From contig NZ_ARQK01000044.1 in NCBI RefSeq assembly GCF_000385215.1, positions 1 through 64,000 of the forward strand: a stretch of 64,000 nt of DNA, written 5' to 3'. Positions 17,269 to 25,642 of the stretch are shown in pieces; position 1 is the first letter of the stretch, and every line of letters begins with the position of its first letter. The translations under genes were made by a program, and so were the position numbers. This DNA is from Thioalkalivibrio thiocyanoxidans ARh2. Lineage in GTDB: Bacteria; Pseudomonadota; Gammaproteobacteria; Ectothiorhodospirales; Ectothiorhodospiraceae. The notes beneath the pieces are model-generated. The model was not told the DNA's origin and searched no databases. It saw only the letters and a list, made by a program, of their open reading frames with translations.

Positions 17269-17907
17269 ATGTCGACGGTTGCGAACAAGAAGCTGCGCGG
17301 TGAGGGGTTGCGCCAGCGTGTGCTGGAAACGGCCCTGGGGCTGTTCAGTACGCGTGGCTACTTCAACACGTCGATCCACGACATCCGTCGAGAGGCGGAT
17401 GTCTCGATCGGTTCCATCTACCACCACTTCGGCAACAAGGAGGCGCTGGCCAAGGCGCTCTACGACGATCTGCTGGAGCGCATGGATGCCGGGCTGCGCG
17501 AGGTCATGGAGCGCGAGCAGGATTGCCGGGCGCGCTGCGACGGCATTATCGCCTTCCTGTTTCAGGCGGCGACGGAGGAGCCTCGCACCATGCGCTTCGT
17601 GCTCGAGTCGCGCCATCGCGAGTTCCTGCCGGACGAGCCGCCGGTGTGCTCTTCGCAGCCCTTCATGCGCATGCGCGAGTGCATCGAGCAGGGCATCGCC
17701 TCGGGCGAGGTCCGCCCCATCGAGATTCCGGTCGCCGCCACCGCAGCGTTTGGCGGGGCGATTCGACTGGTCCACCTGCATCTGGACGGTGTCCTCGAAC
17801 AGCCCCTGTTGCGCTACCTGACGTCGATGCAGGACACGGCCTGGCGGGCGGTTGCGACCGACTCGTCGAACCCCACAAGCAACACCATCAAGGAGACTGA
17901 AGAATGA
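17269..17907 (+). CDS. TetR/AcrR family transcriptional regulator
   Basis: Protein of 212 aa. The N-terminal helix-turn-helix is canonical: TRGYFNTSIHDIRREADVS, then IGSIYHHFGNKEALAKALYDD. The C-terminal ligand/dimer domain is helical with a Cys in EQDCRARCDG and another in PVCSS; the ligand is unknown. The ATG at 17269 is preferred over an upstream TTG. The stop overlaps the ATG of the first DsrE gene (ATGA at 17904-17907), so regulator and target are one operon. It probably represses itself through the palindrome at 17241-17258. Confidence 0.9.
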   Translation: MSTVANKKLRGEGLRQRVLETALGLFSTRGYFNTSIHDIRREADVSIGSIYHHFGNKEALAKALYDDLLERMDAGLREVMEREQDCRARCDGIIAFLFQAATEEPRTMRFVLESRHREFLPDEPPVCSSQPFMRMRECIEQGIASGEVRPIEIPVAATAAFGGAIRLVHLHLDGVLEQPLLRYLTSMQDTAWRAVATDSSNPTSNTIKETEE

Positions 17908-18392
17908 AAATGCTGGCCGTCCTTTCCCTGATCCTCGCGCTGTCCGTCGCGTCGCTTTCCGCGCATGCGGAACCGACCGATGCCCGGGCACTGGAGGGCG
18001 TCGACCAGGGCCGGGTCGTGTTCGACCTGAACAACAACGACCCCGAACTGCTCGCGCTGTATCTGATGGTGATCCGCGAGACCTTCGAGGACCTGACCGA
18101 GCAGGGCGTGGAGCCCGACATGATCCTCGCCTTCCGGGGGCAGGCGGTGACCATGCTCAGCGAGGACCGCGAGCGCTTCGAGCTGACCGAGTTCGACCAC
18201 CTGGACGCGATCGAGGCGCACATTGCCGCGTTGAAGGAGAAGGGGGTGCGGATGGAGTCCTGCTCCGTGGCCACCCGCCTGTTCGGGGTCGATCACGGCG
18301 AACTGCTGCCGGGCATCGAGCCGGTGCGCAACACCTTCGTGTCGCTGACCGGCTACCAGGCCCAGGGCTACGCGGTGATCCCGATCTACTGA
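17904..18392 (+). CDS. secreted DsrE/F-like protein 1
   Basis: Protein of 162 aa with a cleavable signal peptide (MKMLAVLSLILALSVASLSAHA). The mature part has the DsrE-like alpha/beta pattern: GRVVFDLNNNDPELLALYL, MILAFRGQAVTML, LKEKGVRMESCSVATR and FVSLTGYQAQGYAVIPIY. A single Cys sits in MESCSVA at the position where related proteins carry the reactive cysteine. Periplasmic location and a sulfur-relay or thiol-carrier role are inferred from the family. It overlaps tetR by 4 nt and is followed 71 bp later by a close paralogue. Confidence 0.8.
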   Translation: MKMLAVLSLILALSVASLSAHAEPTDARALEGVDQGRVVFDLNNNDPELLALYLMVIRETFEDLTEQGVEPDMILAFRGQAVTMLSEDRERFELTEFDHLDAIEAHIAALKEKGVRMESCSVATRLFGVDHGELLPGIEPVRNTFVSLTGYQAQGYAVIPIY

Positions 18393-18463
18393 GTCGCGTA
18401 ATGCGGCCACACCGGGTCCGAAAACAAGACAACCGGGCCCCAACCCCAAAGGAGACATAGCTG

Positions 18464-18964
18464 ATGCGAAACCGAATCATGATCCTGGTGCTGGCCCTGC
18501 TGCTCCCCCTCGGGTTGATCTCGAAGGCGAATGCAGAGGGTCTGGACAACCGCGAGGCCACCCAGGGCATCGAGACCATGCGCGCGGTCTACGACATGCG
18601 CAAGTCCGACCCCGACGTGATGCTCGCCTACCTCCGTGGCATCGCCACCAATCACGAGAATCTGGTGAAGGAAGGCGTGGAACCGGACCTGCGCATGGTG
18701 TTCATCGCCGAGGCGGTCAAGTTCATCACCACCGACCCGGAGCCCGAGATCGCGATGGACCATGGCGACACGCTGGAGGAGATCGCGAAGGCTGTCGAAC
18801 GCCTGGACGAGCTGGGCGTGCGCATGGAGGTTTGTGCCGCGGCGACGCGTGCCTATGGCGTGGACAACGACAAGGTCCTCGATGCGATCAAGCCGGTGCG
18901 CAGCGGTTTCATCGCCGTGATGGGCTACCAGAACCAGGGCTACGCGCTGGTCCCGGTCTACTGA
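18464..18964 (+). CDS. secreted DsrE/F-like protein 2
   Basis: Protein of 166 aa, clearly a duplicate of the preceding gene. It shares a signal peptide (ending SKANA), GVEPDLRMVFIAEAV, LDELGVRMEVCAAATRAYGVD and VMGYQNQGYALVPVY. The single conserved Cys is in MEVCAAA. A strong ribosome binding site (AAGGAG) lies 10 nt upstream, so it is translated independently within the tetR operon. Two secreted paralogues may form a hetero-oligomer, as DsrE and DsrF do in the cytoplasm; this is inference. No terminator is obvious after it. Confidence 0.8.
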   Translation: MRNRIMILVLALLLPLGLISKANAEGLDNREATQGIETMRAVYDMRKSDPDVMLAYLRGIATNHENLVKEGVEPDLRMVFIAEAVKFITTDPEPEIAMDHGDTLEEIAKAVERLDELGVRMEVCAAATRAYGVDNDKVLDAIKPVRSGFIAVMGYQNQGYALVPVY

Positions 18965-19070
18965 ACACCTCCGAGACCCCGCACACGGGCCCGGTTTGCC
19001 GTCACAGGGAGGTGGCGGCCTTTGGGGCAGGGTCACCGGAGTCGCCTCCCGGCGCCGCCGCGGGCGCCCC

Positions 19071-19304
19071 TTACAGCCCGATCAGCTCCGCGGTTACCCC
19101 GTTTGCCGTCACCGTATCCAGCAACTGCCGACTGTTGACCCGTTCCGGGTCGTATTCCACCACCAGCAGGTGAGGCCGGTTGTCGTGGCTGGAAGCGGCC
19201 ATGACGCCGTCCAGACCCCGTAACTCGTCCTGAATGCGCAGGCGGATTGCGCGTTCGATGTCCTCGTCAATGTGGATGGTGACATCCGCCATGTGCTGAC
19301 TCAT
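19071..19304 (-). CDS. HMA-like small protein lacking CxxC
   Basis: Protein of 77 aa with the beta-alpha-beta-beta-alpha-beta pattern of heavy-metal-associated domains (VTIHIDEDIERAIRLRIQDE, HLLVVEYDP, LLDTVTANGVTAELIGL). It has no Cys, so the metal-binding CxxC of true HMA domains is absent. It is very acidic and has no signal peptide. The ATG at 19304 has GGAGGAGG 5 nt upstream, and an in-frame TTG directly precedes it. It converges with the DsrE operon and diverges from the rhodanese-MBL gene. Confidence 0.7.
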   Translation of the reverse strand: MSQHMADVTIHIDEDIERAIRLRIQDELRGLDGVMAASSHDNRPHLLVVEYDPERVNSRQLLDTVTANGVTAELIGL

Positions 19305-19557
19305 CAAGACCTCCTCCCGGTCATGCCGCTCTGGCTTATGCCTCGACTATAGACCCGCCATTGGCGATGGACCGTACGATTGGCTCCATAACGGGTTTCG
19401 AGCGTGCCCGAGCTCCGCCTCTGCAGGGCTTTGGGTCGCCGCTCACGGCCCGTTCCTTCCGGGAATACGGCCGGAAAACGGTATGGGTCGACGTGGAAGT
19501 GGGTGCAAAGCCTGTCTATGTTCTGGGAATGACCTCTTCCATCGGCAGGTGAACGAT

Positions 19558-20874
19558 ATGCGGGCACACTGGCTGGTCCTGACGCTGTTCGCGGTGGGTG
19601 GTGTCGCCCAGGGCGAAACCATCACTGCGGACGCGCTGGTCGACGATGCGCGCGCGGCGACCACGGAGGTTGACCGCGAAGGGCTGGAGGACATGATCGC
19701 GAACGAACCGGATCACGTGCTGATCGATGTCCGTTCGCACCAGGAGATCGAGCTGGGTGGTGGCCAGATCCGCTCGCACCTCACGCTGAATATCCCGCGC
19801 GGGGAGCTGGAGTTTCGAATCCCGGGCGAGGTCTCCGACCTGGACACGCCCATCGTCGTCTACAGCGACGAGAACCGCCGTTCGGCCCTCGCGGCCCAGA
19901 CGCTGCAGCGCATGGGCTATACCAACGTGCACAACTACGCGGGCGGCTTCCCCGAATGGAAGGAGGCCGGTGGCCCCCTGTATGTGCTCGACAAGGCGCT
20001 GGATTCCTTCCTCTACGACATGCCGCAGGAGGTGACTGATGGCGTGTTGTCCGCGATCGGTGCCACTCAGCCATCGACTTACGAGAACTCGGGCCACAAC
20101 AACAACCTGTCGTTCATCATCACTGACGATGGCGTGGTGGTGATGAACGCCGGCGACAACTACCTGCTGGCCCAGTCCCTGCACGAGGAGATCAAGAAGC
20201 GCACCGAGCAGCCGGTGAAGTACGTAGTGCTGGAAAACGCCCAGGGGCATGCGATGCTCGGCATGACCTACTGGCAGGAGCAGGGCGCCACCGTGATCGC
20301 GCACGAGGACGCCGCGCGCGAGATCGAGCAGAACGGCCAGCGCAGCCTGGAGAGCGCACCGAACCGTACCCGCGACAAGGCGTTCCTGACCGAGCTCGGC
20401 ACGCCGGACAAGATCTTCGAGGATCGCGTCGACCTCGACATGGGTGGCGAGACCATTGAGGTGCTCTACCTCGGCCCCGCGCACGCCCCGGGGGATATCG
20501 CCCTGTGGGCCCCGGACCGCAAGACGCTGATCACCGGCGATCTCGCCTTCCACGAGCGCATGCTGCCGATCTTCGAGTACACCGACACCGCCGGCTGGAT
20601 CGAGACCTGGGACAAGCTGGAGGCGATTGAGGCCGACTACATCATTCCGGGGCACGGTGGTCCGGTGACCGACTTCGAGCAACTGCGCAAGTACACCCTC
20701 GATTACCTCGTTTTCCTGCGCGCGGAGGTGCAGGAGATCCTCGATACCGGCGGCACGCTGAACGACGCCTACAACATCGACCAGTCGGCCTACCGCCACC
20801 TGGACACCTACGACGAGCTCAACCGGCAGAACGCCGGTCGCGTCTTCCGCGCCATGGAGTTCGAGGACTTCTGA
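19558..20874 (+). CDS. secreted rhodanese / metallo-beta-lactamase fusion with substituted active sites
   Basis: Protein of 438 aa with signal peptide MRAHWLVLTLFAVGGVAQG. A rhodanese-like domain spans about 40-135; its active-site loop reads IVVYSDENRRSA, so the usual Cys is Ser. An MBL-fold domain (about 165-400) resembles the SoxH-like quinoprotein-relay hydrolases. It keeps GPAHAPGD, ITGDLAF and IIPGHGGP, but the HxHxDH loop is replaced by ENAQGHAML, so at least one metal site is degraded. The ATG at 19558 has AGGTGA 6 nt upstream. A binding, chaperone or redox-sensing role is more likely than standard sulfurtransferase or hydrolase activity, but this is untested. Confidence 0.82.
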   Translation: MRAHWLVLTLFAVGGVAQGETITADALVDDARAATTEVDREGLEDMIANEPDHVLIDVRSHQEIELGGGQIRSHLTLNIPRGELEFRIPGEVSDLDTPIVVYSDENRRSALAAQTLQRMGYTNVHNYAGGFPEWKEAGGPLYVLDKALDSFLYDMPQEVTDGVLSAIGATQPSTYENSGHNNNLSFIITDDGVVVMNAGDNYLLAQSLHEEIKKRTEQPVKYVVLENAQGHAMLGMTYWQEQGATVIAHEDAAREIEQNGQRSLESAPNRTRDKAFLTELGTPDKIFEDRVDLDMGGETIEVLYLGPAHAPGDIALWAPDRKTLITGDLAFHERMLPIFEYTDTAGWIETWDKLEAIEADYIIPGHGGPVTDFEQLRKYTLDYLVFLRAEVQEILDTGGTLNDAYNIDQSAYRHLDTYDELNRQNAGRVFRAMEFEDF

Positions 20875-21048
20875 CCCGCTCGAATCCACTGGGGCAATCG
20901 CCTCTGGTGGGGACAATTTCGGCAAGCCGCGGATCGCCGCACTCTGAGGCTTGACTCGCGTGTCCTTCCGGCGTGACTCTGAATATAGATGTATGGGGAA
21001 TCAATGTTTTTCGGGCCGGCGATCAGTCGATCCAACGGAGGTCGGGCA

Positions 21049-22545
21049 ATGAAAAGGACGCAGACAGAAGCAGCAGCTTCGGCCATCGGCCGCAGCCATC
21101 CGGGCACACGCCTTGCGCTTTGGTGCTTGATCGGCCTGTTGTGGTGGGTGGCTTCCGCGGCCCAGGCCTCGACAGGACCGGACTTCAGCGAACTGTTCGG
21201 TGACAGCGACTTTATCGAGATCATCGAGCGCGACGAGGGGCTGGAGACGCGGCCGACCGGGTACGTCTCGCAGGATGTCGAGCCGGATCATGTGTTCCGG
21301 ATCGACCTCAACGAGGGCCAGGTGCCGATCGGGCAGGGCGTGGTCTACGACGGCTTTCTGACCGACGGCAAGTTGCCGGGCCCGACCCTGCGCGTGACCG
21401 AGGGCGACATCGTGCGCATGGAGATCACCAACAGCGGGGCGGTGATGCACGGGGCATCCATCCATGCCGCCTATACCCAGACCTCGAAGCACGTCGGCTC
21501 GATCATGCCCGGCCAGACCAAGTCGGTCACCTTCCGCGCGACCACGCCAGGGGTCTTCATGTATCACTGTGCGCCGGGCGGCCATGCCATCCCGATGCAT
21601 GTGATGTTCGGCCAGTACGGGATGATCGTCGTCGAGCCGCGCGACGAGCCCTACAAGCTGGAAGAGGACCTGGGCCAGGAACCCGATCTGAAGCTCTACA
21701 TGCTGCAGCACGAGCTGTACGCCAGCGGCAAGGAGGCGGTGGAGGGCGATGTCAGCTACACCGCCTTCAATGGCGAGCTGTTCCGCTACGTGGAAAACCC
21801 GATCCCGGTGCGTCCCGGTGATTACGTGCGCATGTACTTCCTGAACGTGGGGCCCAACCTGCTTTCGACCTTCCATATCGTCGGCATCGTCTGGGACTAC
21901 GTGTACTGGCAGGGCCACCCCGAGGCCATCTGGCCGGGCGGACAGACGGTTACCGCGGGTCCCTCGGACTCCTGGGTGATCGAGTTCCGGATACCGCCTG
22001 AGGAAGGCGTCTACACCATGCTGGATCATGGCGTGGGGGCCACCAGCCGTGGCGCTATCGGGTTGCTGGATGCCCGCGCGGATGCCGATACGCCTTCCGA
22101 GATCCTGGCCGAGGGCCCGTCCTACGAATCGGAGGAACTTGAAGAACGGATCGGTGAAGCGCAGCGGATCATTTCGCCGTTCGGCATCCCCGATGCGGAT
22201 GCCAGTCCGGTACCCGCGCGGGCGGATCGGCCCGTTCGGTTCAGCTCCGACATCGAGGAAGTCGTGATCGAGATGAAGGGCAATGCCTTCTACCCGAAGG
22301 TCGTCGAGGTGGCACCGGGCACAAAGATCACCTGGGTCAACGAGGATGTCTTCACCTACGGACAAGGCGAGCCCTCGGGGGCGCACAACGCCGTAGCCAT
22401 GAGCGGTCCGGAGTCGTTCGCGACCTCAATGCTGGCGCACGCCGAGAGCGACAGCGTCACCCTGACCGAGCCGGGCACCTACGACTACATCTGCGCCCCG
22501 CACCCCTACATGCAGGGCCGCATCATCGTGCGCGACAGCGACTGA
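21049..22545 (+). CDS. NirK/AniA-like multicopper protein with C-terminal cupredoxin
   Basis: Protein of 498 aa with a signal peptide ending AAQA. Two NirK-type cupredoxin domains fill about 55-365. Type 2 copper His ligands are present (SIH, YHC, LDHG), as is the catalytic-type His (TFHIVG). The catalytic Asp position (DFH in NirK) is Ser (HGASIH). At the type 1 site His, Cys and His are kept, but the axial Met (GMYG in AniA) is Gln (FGQYG). A third, plastocyanin-like domain (about 405-498) has ligands in GAHN, ICAP and HPYM. It could be a nitrite reductase variant or another copper oxidoreductase. GGAGG precedes the ATG. It lies between the rhodanese-MBL gene and a haem protein gene. Confidence 0.82.
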   Translation: MKRTQTEAAASAIGRSHPGTRLALWCLIGLLWWVASAAQASTGPDFSELFGDSDFIEIIERDEGLETRPTGYVSQDVEPDHVFRIDLNEGQVPIGQGVVYDGFLTDGKLPGPTLRVTEGDIVRMEITNSGAVMHGASIHAAYTQTSKHVGSIMPGQTKSVTFRATTPGVFMYHCAPGGHAIPMHVMFGQYGMIVVEPRDEPYKLEEDLGQEPDLKLYMLQHELYASGKEAVEGDVSYTAFNGELFRYVENPIPVRPGDYVRMYFLNVGPNLLSTFHIVGIVWDYVYWQGHPEAIWPGGQTVTAGPSDSWVIEFRIPPEEGVYTMLDHGVGATSRGAIGLLDARADADTPSEILAEGPSYESEELEERIGEAQRIISPFGIPDADASPVPARADRPVRFSSDIEEVVIEMKGNAFYPKVVEVAPGTKITWVNEDVFTYGQGEPSGAHNAVAMSGPESFATSMLAHAESDSVTLTEPGTYDYICAPHPYMQGRIIVRDSD

Positions 22546-22970
22546 CTCCGGCCCGAGCGGGGCAGCGCCTAAAACAGGCGGCGGTGATCGTCGCGCCAGA
22601 ACGACAGCGACAGCACCTTGCCCGGCTGGCTCAGGCTTCAGGGAGACACTGGTTTGTGTACTCGCTCGTGTGGGTGACCCATGTTTTCCGAGACAAGGCT
22701 TGTCGTGCTGTCGGTAGTGGTGCTACCGGCCAGCGGCGCAACGCAGGATCGGGGAACATGGGGCACCAACCCCTTGCGGACTCGGCCGAGCGCTGCCTGG
22801 ACTTTCAGTGGCAGCAAACCAGGGCGCCAGACAGGGCGATGGTGGGTCGGACTGCGTTGCGGTGCCTCTGGCCAGAGCCCATGCCGGGGCACCCGGCAGG
22901 AACTTGTTAATTCCCCTCATGGTCGCAAGGGATCCAATGGTGATTCGAAACCGCGTATAGGGAGAAGCGC
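22546..22970. other. gene-less stretch before the EB_dh gene
   Basis: About 425 bp without a supported gene; short open frames on both strands lack start signals. A weak inverted repeat (CGCCT / AGGCG, 5-nt loop) near 22568 could end the copper-protein transcript. I see no convincing promoter. GGGAG at the right end serves the next gene. Confidence 0.4.
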
Positions 22971-24302
22971 ATGAAGAAAACACTGATGGCCCTTGCGGTC
23001 GCAGCCGCCTTCCCGGCTCTGGCGCTGGCCGAACCGCGTCTCGTGGACACGGATCGTAATGTCTTTATTCCCGCCGAAGAGGATGCCCGCGCCGTCCTGC
23101 GGGTTGCCGCGGTCTATAACGACGAAGACTTCCGCATCCACTACGAGTACGAGACCGATACCCCCAGCTGGTATCACCAGGTCTGGCGCTACGAGGATGG
23201 CGAGTGGGTGCGCTACGGCTCCGGCGGCCCGGGGCCGGACGAGCACGGCCTGTACGAGGACCGGATCTCCATGATGCTGGACGACGGCAAGGTGGAAGGC
23301 TTCGACCGCATGGGCGGGTGGATGACCGCGCACGACGGTATGCGCAGCTTGACCTCCGAGGTGGACGCGGATGCCGTTCGCGAGCATCCCAAGCTGGGCG
23401 GCGAACTCGGGCGCAGCGACGTACGCAAGTACCTCCCGCAGACCCGCGTCACGGACGACCCGGAAGAGACCTCTTGGGATCAGATTCTTGATGATGACGC
23501 CGTGGATCAGCTGCAGTCCGATGGCGTTTTCCTCGACCTGTGGCAGTGGCGCTCGCACCGCAGCCATCCGATGGGTTATGCGGACAACAATTACGTGCTG
23601 CATTACCGCCTGTCGTCCGAGGGCACCAGCATGTTCACGACCAACTGGGACGATGACGCGGATCAACCCGCCTGGATGTTCGATCCGGAGAAGGTCGGTG
23701 CCCCCGCCCTGGAGTGGGGGGCCCTGATCGCCCGCGAGTACGGGCAGGACGACGCCTATTACATCCACGAGGGCAACGCGGTCGCCTTTGATCCGGACCA
23801 CGACTGGCAGGAAGGCGACGTGATCCCGCAGCGGTTCCTGCAAGAGCCGAGCGGCGCCCGCGGCGCGATCCGTGCCGAGGGTGGCTACGAAGACGGCGCC
23901 TGGCGGATTGCGCTGACCCGTTCGCTCGAGGCCCCCAACGCCCGGGACAGCAAGACCCTGGAACACGGAGAGTCCTACAACGTCGCCTTCGCGGTTCACA
24001 GTGCCGCGGGCGCGCGCTGGCACCTGGTCTCGCTGCCGATGACCCTGGGGCTGGAAGACGAGGAGGCCGACATCGTGGCCCGGCGCGTCGATGGGGATCT
24101 GGACGACGCCGATCTGGAATGGACCGAGGTCGAGGTGTTCTACCCCGGTCAGATCACCTATCAGTTCCTGCACAGCGACGACCACCCTGGCCGCGAGCTG
24201 GTGCTTGAGGGCGAGCAGGGTGTGCGTGACCAGCACGATCTCGACACCCTGCCGGGCTTCATTGTCGACATGGAGCAGCAGCTTCTGCGCGACGCGGACT
24301 GA
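22971..24302 (+). CDS. ethylbenzene dehydrogenase-related haem-binding protein
   Basis: Protein of 443 aa with signal peptide MKKTLMALAVAAAFPALALA. It resembles the EB_dh family (PF09459), the haem-b-binding gamma subunit fold of ethylbenzene/dimethylsulfide/selenate dehydrogenases. Recognisable parts are VFLDLWQWRSHRSHPMGYAD, the central Trp/His-rich segment, WRIALTRSL and AFAVHSAAGARWHLVSLPM. Met and His near these segments are candidate axial ligands. No molybdenum catalytic subunit is present in the window, so it probably works alone as an electron carrier. The mature protein is very acidic. GGGAG is 7 nt upstream of the ATG. Confidence 0.78.
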   Translation: MKKTLMALAVAAAFPALALAEPRLVDTDRNVFIPAEEDARAVLRVAAVYNDEDFRIHYEYETDTPSWYHQVWRYEDGEWVRYGSGGPGPDEHGLYEDRISMMLDDGKVEGFDRMGGWMTAHDGMRSLTSEVDADAVREHPKLGGELGRSDVRKYLPQTRVTDDPEETSWDQILDDDAVDQLQSDGVFLDLWQWRSHRSHPMGYADNNYVLHYRLSSEGTSMFTTNWDDDADQPAWMFDPEKVGAPALEWGALIAREYGQDDAYYIHEGNAVAFDPDHDWQEGDVIPQRFLQEPSGARGAIRAEGGYEDGAWRIALTRSLEAPNARDSKTLEHGESYNVAFAVHSAAGARWHLVSLPMTLGLEDEEADIVARRVDGDLDDADLEWTEVEVFYPGQITYQFLHSDDHPGRELVLEGEQGVRDQHDLDTLPGFIVDMEQQLLRDAD

Positions 24303-24413
24303 GTCGGCGCTGACCGGCACCCGGCGCGCTCAGAACAGGGGCGCGCCCGACGCCCTTGCGCCACCAGGCGTGGAGGGTAAGGCACAAAGTCTGACGTCGC
24401 GTTTCCTGTCCTC

Positions 24414-24534
24414 CGTCGTCCCGGACACCGCGCAGCGGTGATCCAGGATCTCTGCAGCAGGGATGGAGCATGGTCGCCGGATAATGCCGGTGCGGGAGAT
24501 CCCCGCTCTGCGCTTTGCTGCGGCCGGGGTGACG
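24414..24534. repeat. MITE-like element of 121 bp
   Basis: The ends CGTCGTCCCGGAC (24414-24426) and GGCCGGGGTGACG (24522-24534) form an inverted pair matching at 10 of 13 positions. Internal CGCGCAGCGGTGATCC resembles the element at 32120-32240, which has the same length. There is no coding capacity. It lies between convergent genes, a typical site for small non-autonomous repeats. Confidence 0.55.
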
Positions 24535-24591
24535 GCGCGGGTTGGACGGTGCCCGGTCGGTTGATCGGGCTTGGGTGGCTGCGGGTGCGTG

Positions 24592-24894
24592 TCAGGCCGT
24601 TTCTGGGTTGCTGGTGGGGGCGGTTTCGCGGCGGATCAGGTGGTCCACGTAGAGGAAGCCGAACGGGACCACTCCGAGGAACAGGACCAGCAACCATTTC
24701 CAGACCGGCCAGCCGCTCAGATGGCTGGCGATCAGCGAGCTCGCGCCATAGATGATGAACAGGATGCCGTGCACCCAGCCGGCATAGGTGACGGCCAGGG
24801 GCATGTCCGCATACGTGCGCAGCGGCATCGCGATAAACAGCAGGGTGATGAGCGACAGACCCTCGAGCACGCTGATGAGGCGGAAGAATTTCAT
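24592..24894 (-). CDS. DUF3817 family membrane protein
   Basis: Protein of 100 aa with three hydrophobic helices and the family signature FRLISVLEGLSLITLLFIAMP, followed by WVHGILFIIYG. Function is unknown; relatives are inner-membrane proteins such as YdzA. The ATG at 24894 begins the first helix; no good ribosome binding site precedes it. It is divergent from the methyltransferase gene, with about 110 bp between them. Confidence 0.78.
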   Translation of the reverse strand: MKFFRLISVLEGLSLITLLFIAMPLRTYADMPLAVTYAGWVHGILFIIYGASSLIASHLSGWPVWKWLLVLFLGVVPFGFLYVDHLIRRETAPTSNPETA

Positions 24895-25004
24895 GAAATG
24901 CGGACCGGTGGCGCGGGAAACGTGGCGCAGGGTAGCACAGACGACCCGCGGCGCTTGCCAGCGGGCTGGCGCAAGCGGTACCCGCCCAGGCAAAAGGGAC
25001 GCGT

Positions 25005-25622
25005 ATGAGCAACAAGCTGCACTGGGAACAGGTCTACCAGACTCGTGATACCGAGGCTGTGGGCTGGTACGAATCGGAGGCCCGCACATCCCGGGCGTTG
25101 ATTCGGGATGTGGCACCGAATGCCAATGCCGAGATTGCCGATATTGGGGGTGGTGCCTCGGTCCTGGTGGATGAGCTCCTGGCGGAGGGCTATCGCCACC
25201 TGACGGTCTTCGATCTGTCCGGGGTGGCTCTCGAGAAGGCGCGCGAGCGGATCGGAGAGCGCGCCGAGGCCGTTACCTGGCAGGAGGCGGATGTGCTGGA
25301 CTATGCGTTCCCGAAGGACGCGCTGGATGTCTGGCACGATCGCGCAGTGTTTCACTTCCTGACGGGCGCGGATCAGCGAGCGGCCTACGTGCGGCAGATG
25401 CAGCATGCCCTGCGCCCGGGCGGGCATGTGGTGATCGGTACCTTTGCACTGGATGGTCCGAAACAGTGTACCGGCCTGCCGGTCCAGCGACACTCGCCGG
25501 AGACCCTGCAGGAAGCGTTCGGCCCGGCGTTTGCGCTAGTGATGTCCCGGCGGGAGGTTCATGTGACCCCGGGCGGGACCGAGCAGCCGTATAACTGGTG
25601 CGTGTTCCGCCGGGAGCTCTGA
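25005..25622 (+). CDS. class I SAM-dependent methyltransferase
   Basis: Protein of 205 aa starting WEQVYQTRDTEAVGWYE, a common start in a TehB/UbiE-like group. SAM-binding motif I is IADIGGGAS and the acidic post-I residue is in LTVFDLSG. Motif II/III regions are VWHDRAVFHFL and LRPGGHVVIGTF. The substrate cannot be told from sequence. Cys occurs in KQCTGLP and NWCVF. AGGGA precedes the ATG. It appears to be a single-gene unit and converges with the next small gene. Confidence 0.85.
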   Translation: MSNKLHWEQVYQTRDTEAVGWYESEARTSRALIRDVAPNANAEIADIGGGASVLVDELLAEGYRHLTVFDLSGVALEKARERIGERAEAVTWQEADVLDYAFPKDALDVWHDRAVFHFLTGADQRAAYVRQMQHALRPGGHVVIGTFALDGPKQCTGLPVQRHSPETLQEAFGPAFALVMSRREVHVTPGGTEQPYNWCVFRREL

Positions 25623-25642
25623 CCCGGGCCGCGACGAGCCGG

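Noticed and set aside
19516-20925. 469-codon frame opposite the rhodanese-MBL gene
   Set aside because: Shadow of a recognised plus-strand gene with signal peptide and Shine-Dalgarno sequence.
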